Below, piece after piece: positions 8,498 through 16,020 of a stretch of 43,909 nucleotides of DNA. The stretch comes from Saprospiraceae bacterium (GTDB taxonomy: Bacteria; Bacteroidota; Bacteroidia; Chitinophagales; Saprospiraceae). The notes beneath the pieces are model-generated. The model was not told the origin of the DNA. It did not search any database and saw nothing but the letters and a program-made list of their open reading frames with translations. The stretch's first letter is position 1, and the number at the start of each line of letters is the position of its first letter. The stretch covers positions 1 to 43,909 of the forward strand of contig JAHDCJ010000037.1 in NCBI GenBank assembly GCA_020629935.1, in the 5' to 3' direction. A program made the position numbers and the translations under genes.

Positions 8498-8623
8498 TTA
8501 CTTTTCCATTCTAGAAAAAGTACATTTGTCAAAATTAGAAAATGCAAGACGTTTGGAAATTTTCGTTTCAAAAATATTATTTCCTAAATCAACTACACCT
8601 GTATATGCTCTAAACTTAATTAA
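8498..8623 (-). pseudogene. Possible degraded C-terminal coding fragment
   Basis: On the minus strand 41 codons are open from 8623 to a TAA at 8498-8500, with no start codon and a stop just before. The translation includes YTGVVDLGNNIFETKIS and ends SNFDKCTFSRMEK, which reads like a real protein tail in an otherwise very AT-rich gap. It lies just upstream of the membrane-protein gene on the same strand, as a toxin C-terminal tail would lie before its immunity gene. I do not recognise the family. Confidence 0.3.
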
Positions 8624-8725
8624 CTAACACAAATTTATTAACATTAAAAAATTGCCCACATTGCTCCAATCCAAACATTCCTCCTCCGCTCATGGAGGTT
8701 GGATAAAAAAACTTATCTTTAAGGT

Positions 8726-9010
8726 ATGAATTTATATACATTTATTTTAGAGTTTGATGAAGGTACTTACATCGAACAAATTGAAGCAGAAGATTTGATG
8801 CGTGCTATTGAAGGTTGGATTGATTATTTAAAAAATCAAACGAATGATATTCCTTCTTTAGATCATCAAACAATTTTGGATTTTGAATCCCAAATGAAAT
8901 CGCAAGAAGAAGTACCCGTATCTTTAGATGGACTACGGAATGTATGGTGTTTAAACATGGAAAGTGAAGAAGGCTTAGCTTTGATTAATGTAGTACAAAC
9001 CGCAAATTGA
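8726..9010 (+). CDS. Small acidic protein of unknown function
   Basis: 94 residues beginning MNLYTFILEFDEGTYIEQIE. The pattern is beta-alpha-beta: a strand, a helix (LMRAIEGWIDYLKN) and a later strand with VWCLNMESEEG. It is cytoplasmic, with no signal or membrane segment. It is the first of three plus-strand genes (gaps of 12 and 3 bp) that end in an Imm63-family gene, so they probably form one operon. Proteins of this type recur in Bacteroidota as hypothetical proteins; I cannot assign a function. Confidence 0.6.
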   Translation: MNLYTFILEFDEGTYIEQIEAEDLMRAIEGWIDYLKNQTNDIPSLDHQTILDFESQMKSQEEVPVSLDGLRNVWCLNMESEEGLALINVVQTAN

Positions 9011-9022
9011 AAATAACGTTAG

Positions 9023-9808
9023 ATGAGGTATGGGCTTTACTTTTATGGTGATAAGACATTCAACCAAAACGCTTTTGAAGCATTTTGCAAACAGCAAGAA
9101 GTCTTCGATGAGGATTCTTTTTTTGAAATAAAAAAAGAAGAAGGGGAGTATTGTTATTCGATAGAAGCCTACTTTAAAAAAGAAGATTTTAAAGACATTG
9201 ATTTTCAAGTCAATTTTTTAACTGCATTTTGTAAAGCCTATACGCAGCGTGTTATTCTAGATGGAGAATGGTTGGCGCCAATGGCTTATATCCTTATTGA
9301 ACCGAGTGGAAGCCGCTCTACCATTGCAGTTAATTTTGAAGAAATGGAAGCAGGACGCTTAACTTTTGACTGCTATAATGATTTGGTTTTTGGACGGTTC
9401 GTTTCTTCTGTAAAATTTTCGGTGGAAGCAATTCAAGAAGCAATGGAAGCTATTTTTGAGGGAAAGGTAAATGACTTGCGCATTCAATATGAATTACAAA
9501 AAGAAGGTAGAAGTTCTTTTAGCATAGGAAAAGAAAAATATCCAATACTTCAAAAAATGAATCATTTTTATTCTTTGTTTCCTTTAGGAAAAAACCCTTG
9601 GTTTTCCAATAAAAATAAAGCAAAAATATTTGTAGAAGGAATGGAGAAGTTTTATCAAAAACAACAAATTCCTATTGCTTGTTTTCCCGCAGGTTTTAGT
9701 ATAATTGAAAATATTCCTGGAGGATCAGATAGCGAAGAGCATTTGATCTTAATTAATGAAAAGGGAAAAGAGAAAATCATTTATAAGGAGCGAAGAAAAC
9801 GTTGGTAA
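9023..9808 (+). CDS. Unrecognised 261-residue protein in an immunity-type operon
   Basis: It has no signal peptide or membrane helices. The N-terminal half alternates short strands and acidic helices (residues 1-130). The middle contains EGKVNDLRIQYELQKEGR, and the C-terminal end is basic (IIYKERRKRW). It starts 12 bp after the preceding small gene and ends 3 bp before the Imm63-like gene, so the three are tightly coupled. I recognise no catalytic motif. In this setting it could be an additional immunity protein or a partner of the small upstream protein; both are inference. Confidence 0.6.
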   Translation: MRYGLYFYGDKTFNQNAFEAFCKQQEVFDEDSFFEIKKEEGEYCYSIEAYFKKEDFKDIDFQVNFLTAFCKAYTQRVILDGEWLAPMAYILIEPSGSRSTIAVNFEEMEAGRLTFDCYNDLVFGRFVSSVKFSVEAIQEAMEAIFEGKVNDLRIQYELQKEGRSSFSIGKEKYPILQKMNHFYSLFPLGKNPWFSNKNKAKIFVEGMEKFYQKQQIPIACFPAGFSIIENIPGGSDSEEHLILINEKGKEKIIYKERRKRW

Positions 9809-9811
9809 AAG

Positions 9812-10315
9812 ATGAACGAAAAAATAATTGCTATTGTTGAATACTTAAAGAAGCAAGCATTAAAAATTAATGTTCCTTTTCATCTATTGCCATCAGAAAA
9901 AGTTCAAGACGATGGAGGACCACATTTAGCCATTTTAGAAAATGGAGATTATGCTTTAATTTATACCGAACGTGGGCGAGTCAATAAAAAGAAAACAAGC
10001 AAAAAACTAGAAACCATTGCATATTGGGTTTTTGATGATATTACTTTTGGTATGGCTTGTAGTTATGAGCTTCAACATCGTAAAGAAAATGTGGATTGCC
10101 GTCGGATGATTTTTGACAAACAAGCTGAATTGATGACGACGATTGAAAATGAATGGGGAATACAAATCCGCGCAAGGCATCAAGAAGTCTTAGCTAAAAG
10201 TCCATTTGATGATTGGTCTGATGCGCGCGTTTTCTATTGTGTAGAATTACGAAAAAAAGGCTTCTCCGAAACAGACATTTGGAATAAAGCTTGTGAAAAA
10301 TACCCTTTACCTTAA
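9812..10315 (+). CDS. Imm63 family immunity protein
   Basis: 167 residues that fit the Imm63 pattern. A strand-rich N-terminal half ends in the segment YALIYTERGR. It is followed by ETIAYWVFDDITFGMACSYE and then the conserved helix CRRMIFDKQAELMTTIENEW, with the R-R and Q-x-x-L positions characteristic of the family. Imm63 proteins neutralise polymorphic toxins delivered by neighbouring cells. No full-length toxin lies beside it, so it is an orphan immunity gene, typical of a polyimmunity locus. It is the third gene of the 8726-10315 operon, and a GNAT gene follows after 21 bp. Confidence 0.75.
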   Translation: MNEKIIAIVEYLKKQALKINVPFHLLPSEKVQDDGGPHLAILENGDYALIYTERGRVNKKKTSKKLETIAYWVFDDITFGMACSYELQHRKENVDCRRMIFDKQAELMTTIENEWGIQIRARHQEVLAKSPFDDWSDARVFYCVELRKKGFSETDIWNKACEKYPLP

Positions 10316-10336
10316 ATCAATTTTTAAAAAACGAAA

Positions 10337-11122
10337 ATGAAACACCTCGGATACGAAACAGATTTATTCCTATTAGCTAAAGATGGAATAATCACAGCAC
10401 ATGAAGATTGTATATCCGTAATCACACCCGATAATCCGACCTATTATTTTGGAAATTTTTTGTTGTTAAAATCACCGCCTAAGAATGAAAATAAAAGAGA
10501 AATTGAAAAACGATTTGAAGCATTAGTCGGAATAAATTCGGTATCTCATCATAAAACGTTTTGCTGGAATCCTACGCAAAAAACGGATATCTCTCATTTT
10601 TTAGAAGAAGGATATGAATATGAAGAACGTCAAGTCTTGACCGCGAAAGCAGATGATCTTATTGCTCCTAAAAATCAAAATACAACTATTCTTATTCGTC
10701 CTTTTTCTTCAAAAGAAGATTGGGAGCAATGGATTGATTTAGTTGTGGAAGAACGTGACGAAGGACATACTGCCGATCGTTTTCGGGTGTATGCTGAAGG
10801 GAAAGCACACTCATTTCAGCGATTGCACAAAGATGGAAAAGGTAATTTTTATGGCGCATTTGTAGGTGATGAATTAGCTGGAGCCTTAGGTCTTTTTCAT
10901 CAAAATAAATTGGGTCGATTTCAAGAGGTGTTGACCAAAACCGCTTTTCGTAGACAAGCCATTTGTAAGACCTTGGTATATACCATTTGTAAAGAAGCTT
11001 TTGAATCTTTGGATGATTTAGTCATTGTGGCTACAGATGGAGAACAAGCATTAAAGATTTATCAATCCTTAGGATTTAAAGCCAAAGAAAGACAGGCAAG
11101 TTTGTGTTTTTGGAAAAAGTAA
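10337..11122 (+). CDS. GNAT family N-acetyltransferase, two-domain
   Basis: 261 residues. The N-terminal 110 residues are a degenerate GNAT-like half (opening MKHLGYETDLFLL, ending around ISHFLEEGYEYEERQVL). The C-terminal half (about 120-261) is the catalytic one: it has the beta4 strand YGAFVGDELAGALGLF, the motif A region EVLTKTAFRRQAICKTL (R-x-x-x-x-x with Q-R-x-A in place of the canonical GxG) and the motif B end ALKIYQSLGFKAKERQ. It would acetylate an unknown small molecule or protein. It lies 21 bp after the Imm63-like gene in the same direction, possibly in the same transcript. Confidence 0.75.
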   Translation: MKHLGYETDLFLLAKDGIITAHEDCISVITPDNPTYYFGNFLLLKSPPKNENKREIEKRFEALVGINSVSHHKTFCWNPTQKTDISHFLEEGYEYEERQVLTAKADDLIAPKNQNTTILIRPFSSKEDWEQWIDLVVEERDEGHTADRFRVYAEGKAHSFQRLHKDGKGNFYGAFVGDELAGALGLFHQNKLGRFQEVLTKTAFRRQAICKTLVYTICKEAFESLDDLVIVATDGEQALKIYQSLGFKAKERQASLCFWKK

Positions 11123-11573
11123 AAATTTTGAAATAGTTATTTAATTCAGAATTAAATTCTTTTTTGGATTAATTTTTACTTTTTTTAGTTTAATATTTGG
11201 ATTTATTGAAAAATAATAATACATTAGGGTATTGTTAATTTAAAGCATTAAATCAATTACATTTTCCTCAAAAAACAACATCTTAATTCTTTTAATTTTT
11301 ATGATAGTTTACGTCCTGTGAACAACATAAATAATTAACCAAAACGAAAATTGATTGAGGGCTTTTAAAACTTTTAAATATGGAGCCGCCATACTGTTTA
11401 AAGGCAAGTGACTTCGCTCGCTTGCCGCTAATTTCGAAAAAATAATGCAGTTGAGCCTATTAACAAAAGGTGTACTTGGGTCTCTTAGAAGATACCTACA
11501 CAAAAAGTAATTTAAAAATAGGTCTTTGTTATTCTACCTGAAAAAATGAAATAACAACCTGCTAAAAAAAATT
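11123..11573. other. Gene-free intergenic region with hairpins
   Basis: About 450 bp without a convincing gene. The first 180 bp are extremely AT-rich with no visible structure. From about 11310 to 11500 the base composition rises and the DNA holds a hairpin at 11403-11426 and a conserved-looking block to 11500. A 64-codon minus-strand frame overlaps it but is not protein-like. The region ends in a strong terminator with no plus-strand gene in front of it, so an untranslated RNA is possible. Confidence 0.4.
11403..11426. repeat. Inverted repeat (9-bp stem with CTTCGC loop)
   Basis: GGCAAGTGA pairs with TCGCTTGCC (one G-T wobble in RNA) around a CTTCGC loop. It is the most GC-rich element of the intergenic stretch and has no T run after it, so it is not a simple terminator. 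Confidence 0.5.
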
Positions 11574-11610
11574 AAAGAAGATTGTCTGACTTAACAATCT
11601 TCTTTTTTTT
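11574..11610. terminator. Strong bidirectional rho-independent terminator
   Basis: A perfect 12-bp stem (AAAGAAGATTGT / ACAATCTTCTTT, 11574-11585 and 11594-11605) has an 8-nt loop followed by a T run. On the minus strand it also ends in a T-rich tract, so it serves the minus-strand lipoprotein gene at 11621. The plus-strand client is unclear: the nearest gene ends 450 bp upstream. Confidence 0.9.
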
Positions 11611-11620
11611 ATGCCTAAAA

Positions 11621-12121
11621 TTATTTTATTTCTTCCATAAAAATAGAAAGCATTCCTTTCTTTAAGTCTTCGCCATAGATTTGTTCTATTCTATTATATA
11701 TCCAACCATCTAATTGCAATCGACGATTACCTAAATCTATAAATAGTAAATAACGATAACGCGATTTTTTACGATTTAAAAATTTTACCCATAATCCATT
11801 CTTGTCATCAGCATAACGAACCCGCTTTTTTTCTAATAAAGTATTTAGCGAATTTTCTAAATTATATTCTTCATAGATACCATCTAGTGCTTTGATTGAT
11901 TTATCGGTATACTTAATAGCAAGTGCCCATGAATTACTTGCACATTGATAACCATCAAAAGTAGTCGCTTCATGAAACAACGTGGGGATAGGAAGGTCTA
12001 AGAAAATGGGCGTTGATTTTACTTGTTTATGTGTAGCCGATAAGACTCCATTTAATTTCAACGTGGAAAAACCACATCCCCCTATTATGCAAATTAAAAG
12101 TAAAGGAAAAAATATTTTCAT
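11621..12121 (-). CDS. Lipoprotein of unknown function
   Basis: 166 residues. The signal peptide ends in a lipobox (LLLICIIGGC), so the protein is lipid-anchored. The mature region is basic. It includes an N-terminal strand-rich part (FLDLPIPTLFHEATTF), a helix (YEEYNLENSLNTLLEKKRVR) and a last helix (YGEDLKKGMLSIFMEE). There is no recognised domain. Transcription ends in the terminator next to its stop. The gene is divergent from the ceramidase homolog with only 72 bp between starts, so they may share a regulatory region. Confidence 0.6.
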   Translation of the reverse strand: MKIFFPLLLICIIGGCGFSTLKLNGVLSATHKQVKSTPIFLDLPIPTLFHEATTFDGYQCASNSWALAIKYTDKSIKALDGIYEEYNLENSLNTLLEKKRVRYADDKNGLWVKFLNRKKSRYRYLLFIDLGNRRLQLDGWIYNRIEQIYGEDLKKGMLSIFMEEIK

Positions 12122-12193
12122 GTTAAATTTAAAATTTGATTATTTGAATAACTTTAAAATACTTAACTTCTAGGCAGTTAAAAAAGAGCCTAA

Positions 12194-14266
12194 ATGAGAT
12201 TAATTAATTTACTTTTGTTTTTATGTCTTTGCTTGGGAATAGGTAATCCATACGAAGCATATACGCAAAAAAGAACTTCGATCGAAGTTAAAAAAATAAA
12301 TCCTTTACCTAGCCTTAAAGGAGAATTAATGGCAGGAGCCGCATCCTTTGATATTACGCCTCCGCCTGGGTTTGCCTCTGGTGCCCGATCGAAAACAGGG
12401 GTTAAAAATATGCTTGGATTTCGTACCCGACTAAAATCAAGAGTGTTTTGTATTCGAGATAAAGAAGGAACCAATGTGGCCATTGTACAACTCGACTTAG
12501 CTTTTGGCTCTCTAATAATGCATCATCAAATTGCAGAGGCCATTGCCGATAAAACAGACATTCCCATTCAAAATATTGTATTGACTTGTACACATACGCA
12601 CTCTGGTCCTACAGGCTATTGTGGAAATGATTTTTATAATAAACAAGGAGGAGCAAAACCTGGTTTTGAACCCACCATGTACCACTTTTTAAAAGATCAA
12701 ATTATTGCTGCAATTTTAGAAGCTCATGCTCATATGCGTCCAGCAAAAATTGCTACAGGGAAAATTGATATTCATGGCTTTACTAGAAATCGTGCCATTT
12801 CAGCATACGTTCGAAATGAAGGAAAAGAAGACTTAAATCATAAAGACCCTACACTTATTTTCGAAGCCATTAATCCTACCATGTATATGCTACGAGTCGA
12901 TGTCTTAGAAAATGATACTTACCAACCACTAGGTGCATTCTCTACTTTTTCTGTACATGGCACTGGAATAGGAGATAAAGTAGATGTGTTTAATGCGGAT
13001 GTATTTGCTTATGCTCAACGAGATTTAGAATGGCAAATTAAGGCGGAATACAACACGCCTTGGGATCCTGTACATGCGTTCTGTAACGGTACCGAAGGTG
13101 ATGTAGCACCTAATCTTCCATTTTATAAACCCAATGGAAAAGAAACCAAACGGGTGCCTGTAGATTGGTTAGCGGCTAGAGGAATAGGTCAAGGTATCGG
13201 ACAAAAAGCTTGGGAGCTTTTTCAATCTCTTGATGATCAACTCAAAGACGATGTAAAGATTCAAGTCGCAGTTAGAGAAATTGATATTAGTGAAAATAAT
13301 GTGATTGATGATATAAAAATTTGTAGAAAACCTACTGTGGGTCCCGCAACGATGGGAGGAGCTTATGAGAATCGATCTTTACTCGCGTATATCTTCAATG
13401 ATGGTACCATACAAACAGAAAAGAAACTAGTTGGGAAAAAGAGATTACATGGAGAAAAACGCATGTTTCTTAATTTGATGATTCGGGTATTTAATCCGCC
13501 AAGAATGTATCCTAGAGATGTGATGTTCCAATTGATTCAAATTGACGATTTTCTATTGGTGCCCTTGCCTTGGGAAGTAACGACCACTGCTGGGCAACGG
13601 ATGGCTGCAAAAATTACAGCGGCGTATCAGGAGAATAATAAGACCGTTCCAAAGTATATCGCCATCGCTTCGCTTTCCAATGATTATTTAAGTTATGCGA
13701 CTACTCCAGAAGAATATTCTAAACAATTATATGAAGGAGGACAAACCATTTATGGAAAAAATACAACGCCTTATATTACCGCTCAACTTTATCATTTAAC
13801 CAATGATTTAATTCAACAAGGTGCTTTGGCAGAGTTACCCAATGAATGGAAAGTCAATCTGAAAACCAATGCTTATGCTCCAAAAGAAGAAAGTAATTTG
13901 GATCAACGAAAAATAACAAAAGATCCTGCATTGTTTTTTCCAGACACCACCAAAGTTGTTCCAGAAGCATATTGGAAAATAAGTTGGGTAGATGTGATGC
14001 CAAAAGATATTCAACTCCATAAACCAATTGTATATATTGAAAAGAGTAGCGATAAAATCAACTGGTCTACCTTCTATACGGAAATCCAACCGATCACAGA
14101 CGAAGGCTATGATATTGAAGTGCGACTAGATAAAAAAGAAAAAGGTACCTCTATTTATTCGGCCAAATGGTATAACCCAGAAAAGGAAGAAAATAGTTTT
14201 TATCGTTTTGTGATTTTACCTCGAAATGAAACACAAGAAATTTTGTATTCAACAGCCTTTAAATAA
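12194..14266 (+). CDS. Neutral/alkaline ceramidase family hydrolase (motif Ser replaced by Ala)
   Basis: 690 residues with a signal peptide (to about residue 24), so it acts in the periplasm or outside. The family start is MAGAASFDITPP. Family zinc-site motifs are present: THTHSGPT (His134/His136), FSVHGTG (His255), LPWEVTTTAGQ (Glu461) and NDYLSYATTPEEY (Tyr498/Tyr501). The C-terminal 130 residues fit the family's Ig-like domain. Family members hydrolyse the N-acyl bond of ceramide. The conserved hexapeptide GDVSPN, whose serine has been proposed as catalytic, reads GDVAPN here (Ala305). If that serine is the nucleophile the enzyme would be impaired or altered; if the zinc-activated water does the work it may stay active. 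It is convergent with an SDR gene, overlapping by 8 bp. Confidence 0.88.
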   Translation: MRLINLLLFLCLCLGIGNPYEAYTQKRTSIEVKKINPLPSLKGELMAGAASFDITPPPGFASGARSKTGVKNMLGFRTRLKSRVFCIRDKEGTNVAIVQLDLAFGSLIMHHQIAEAIADKTDIPIQNIVLTCTHTHSGPTGYCGNDFYNKQGGAKPGFEPTMYHFLKDQIIAAILEAHAHMRPAKIATGKIDIHGFTRNRAISAYVRNEGKEDLNHKDPTLIFEAINPTMYMLRVDVLENDTYQPLGAFSTFSVHGTGIGDKVDVFNADVFAYAQRDLEWQIKAEYNTPWDPVHAFCNGTEGDVAPNLPFYKPNGKETKRVPVDWLAARGIGQGIGQKAWELFQSLDDQLKDDVKIQVAVREIDISENNVIDDIKICRKPTVGPATMGGAYENRSLLAYIFNDGTIQTEKKLVGKKRLHGEKRMFLNLMIRVFNPPRMYPRDVMFQLIQIDDFLLVPLPWEVTTTAGQRMAAKITAAYQENNKTVPKYIAIASLSNDYLSYATTPEEYSKQLYEGGQTIYGKNTTPYITAQLYHLTNDLIQQGALAELPNEWKVNLKTNAYAPKEESNLDQRKITKDPALFFPDTTKVVPEAYWKISWVDVMPKDIQLHKPIVYIEKSSDKINWSTFYTEIQPITDEGYDIEVRLDKKEKGTSIYSAKWYNPEKEENSFYRFVILPRNETQEILYSTAFK

Positions 14267-15050
14267 CTTGTGCTTTTCGCATCATTCGGCGGAGCAAAGA
14301 AGGGAAAAAACGTTTTAGATAAACACCCATTACTTCTTTTCCTCCAATATAAACCTCTGGCTTTTTCTTTTGGATAGCCTTTAATATTTTCTGTGCACAT
14401 ACTTCAGGAGGCATCCCCTTAGCAGAAGAAGGGTCCATGGTGTTTTGCTTATGCCCATCACCTAGAAGCGCATTTAAAGATACCTTTGTCTTTATAAATC
14501 CAGGACAAATTAAACTAACAGCAATTTGATGGTCATGGACTTCGGCTCGCAAGGCATCATAGAAACCATGTAATGCATGTTTAGACGCACAATAACCCGA
14601 ACGTAAAGGCGAAGAAAATTTTCCCATTAGGCTAGAAATACAAACGAAATGACCTGCTTTTCTTTCTAAAAAATGAGGAAGTAAAGCTTGGGTTAATGCC
14701 GCTGCTCCAAAAAAGTTGACTTGCATGATTCGATCTAAAACAGGTAATTCCAGATCCTGTACTAGTGCTCGTTGAGATATGCCTCCATTATTAATTAGTA
14801 TATCAATTTGATCTACTTGTTGTAAAGCCAATTTTACCTTTTGATTTAAGTCATGATATTCGGCTAAATCTAATGCTAATATATGTACTTGCTCAGGGTA
14901 GGCGCAATGCGATTTAACCCGTTCCAATTCGTTCGTTCTTCTAGCGGATAAAATAAGTCGAGCACCTTTTGAAGAAAAAGCATAGGCTAAAGCTTCACCA
15001 ATGCCCGAAGAAGCCCCAGTAATCCAAATGGTTTGATTTTTAAAATTCAT
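14259..15050 (-). CDS. Short-chain dehydrogenase/reductase (DHRS7-like)
   Basis: 263 residues from the ATG at 15050 (MNFKNQTIWITGASSGIG). An upstream in-frame ATG at 15080 would add ten residues in front of the Rossmann strand. Motifs: the nucleotide-binding TGASSGIG, NNGG in the fourth strand region, catalytic Ser in CISSLMG and Tyr/Lys in YCASKHA. The basic C-terminus (LLRRMMRKAQVI) may touch the membrane. The reaction is NAD(P)H-dependent oxidation/reduction of a carbonyl or alcohol on an unknown, perhaps lipid, substrate. It faces the ceramidase homolog, stop codon against stop codon, with an 8-bp overlap. A link to sphingoid-base metabolism is tempting but unproven. Confidence 0.9.
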   Translation of the reverse strand: MNFKNQTIWITGASSGIGEALAYAFSSKGARLILSARRTNELERVKSHCAYPEQVHILALDLAEYHDLNQKVKLALQQVDQIDILINNGGISQRALVQDLELPVLDRIMQVNFFGAAALTQALLPHFLERKAGHFVCISSLMGKFSSPLRSGYCASKHALHGFYDALRAEVHDHQIAVSLICPGFIKTKVSLNALLGDGHKQNTMDPSSAKGMPPEVCAQKILKAIQKKKPEVYIGGKEVMGVYLKRFFPSLLRRMMRKAQVI

Positions 15051-15095
15051 AAGATCGAAAATAATATCTTTTTTGTACAAATCAAGAAGGGCAAT

Positions 15096-15128
15096 AAAAA
15101 AACCGAATTCTCCATTCGGAAAATTCGG
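15096..15128 (-). terminator. Rho-independent terminator of the thioredoxin-fold gene
   Basis: On the minus strand a 7-bp stem (CCGAATT / AATTCGG, plus-strand 15103-15109 and 15122-15128) is followed by seven T. It lies 47 bp after the stop of the minus-strand gene at 15175. Confidence 0.8.
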
Positions 15129-15174
15129 CTCATATTGTTTGTAAAATCTATTTTGGTACAGGTAAACCTGTGTA

Positions 15175-15693
15175 TTATTTTTCGTCTACGTCTTCTTTTA
15201 TTAAACCTAGAAAATCATCTAAAGAGGGTTCTTCTGGATGATGTTTACTTATAAATTTATGATTTTTATCGAAAAGGAAAAAAGTAGGCACATTACAATA
15301 TCCAAAACTGGAATCAATTTCATAATTAGTATCTTTCATGAAATAATTATTCGGGCCTAAAGCAATCGCATGATCGAAAACAAAATTTTGTACATCTTTA
15401 TCTTCTCCCCAAGTAACCCAAACTAAGGTGATTTTTCCTTTAAGGTCGTTATATTTTTTATAGTGATTGGCAAAGTCTTGACAATGGTCACAGGTTGGAT
15501 CAAAATAGATGGCCACTACAGGTTTGTCTTTTGGAACATCCCAATTGCTATAACTCACCTGATCATCAATAACAGGATATAATAACTTGAATTTAAATTC
15601 AGGAAGGGTATCTAATTTTACCTCATCTTGTGCAAAAGCGTTTAGGCTTAAAAATAAGGTGGCTAACAGAAATAAAAGATTTAATTTTTTCAT
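15175..15693 (-). CDS. Secreted thioredoxin-fold protein (TlpA/redoxin-like)
   Basis: 172 residues with a clear signal peptide (MKKLNLLFLLATLFLSLNAFAQ), so it is periplasmic. The fold is thioredoxin-like. The catalytic CxxC is CDHC in YFDPTCDHCQDFANHY, and the cis-proline motif is NVPTFFLF. A third cysteine (FGYCNVPT) precedes the cis-proline. It probably reduces or isomerises disulfides, or serves as a thiol reductase in envelope maturation, as other TlpA-like proteins of Bacteroidota do; the partner is unknown. It is transcribed alone and ends in the terminator at 15096-15128. Confidence 0.82.
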   Translation of the reverse strand: MKKLNLLFLLATLFLSLNAFAQDEVKLDTLPEFKFKLLYPVIDDQVSYSNWDVPKDKPVVAIYFDPTCDHCQDFANHYKKYNDLKGKITLVWVTWGEDKDVQNFVFDHAIALGPNNYFMKDTNYEIDSSFGYCNVPTFFLFDKNHKFISKHHPEEPSLDDFLGLIKEDVDEK

Positions 15694-15872
15694 AAACGTG
15701 TGGTATAAATTAGTTCAATAGTGCAATATCCAAAACTATACCATTTTATCTAAAATGGAGTATATTTTTTTCTACTTTTTGAAATTAAGTAATTAAGTAA
15801 ATCAGGAGATAATTTATTTCTTATAGTTTATTCTACTGATTGTCAGTTATTTATGTTTTTTTGTTGAAAAAA

Positions 15873-15889
15873 TTGGCATAGTTCTTGTC
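15873..15889 (+). promoter_or_regulatory. Sigma-54-like promoter for the OmpA/TSP3 gene
   Basis: TTGGCATAGTTCTTGTC fits the -24/-12 pattern: GG at 15875-15876, ten bases, then GT where GC is usual, with TTGGCA and CTTGT matching the flanks. The spacing is exact. Transcription would start near 15900 and the OmpA leader would be about 120 nt. No enhancer-binding protein is encoded in this window. Confidence 0.45.
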
Positions 15890-15967
15890 TATAGTGGATT
15901 GACCTTCCAAAAATCAATTGACTTTGTTGTCCCCAACAACCGATGTTTCAAAAAGTCAGTTTTATGA

Positions 15968-15989
15968 AAGCTTTAACGTAAGCTTTAAC
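15968..15989 (+). repeat. Direct repeat in the leader of the OmpA/TSP3 gene
   Basis: AAGCTTTAAC occurs twice (15968-15977 and 15980-15989) with a 2-bp gap, ending 31 bp before the start codon. Each copy contains the palindrome AAGCTT. It could be a protein or small-RNA binding site in the leader, or chance. Confidence 0.4.
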
Positions 15990-16020
15990 CTATTTTCTCA
16001 ATCAAAATAACAAATTTATC

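Larger units (their letters stand above)
15694..16020. other. Divergent promoter region between thioredoxin-like and OmpA genes
   Basis: 327 bp without a gene. It holds a sigma-54-like promoter for the plus-strand OmpA gene (15873-15889), leaving a leader of about 120 nt, and a direct repeat in that leader (15968-15989). The left half is plain AT-rich DNA and must carry the minus-strand promoter, which I cannot pick out. Confidence 0.45.

Noticed and set aside
11309..11503. Minus-strand 64-codon frame across the intergenic hairpin
   Set aside because: It lies across the stem-loop, has no ribosome site and reads like a frame shadow of a structured DNA block rather than a protein.
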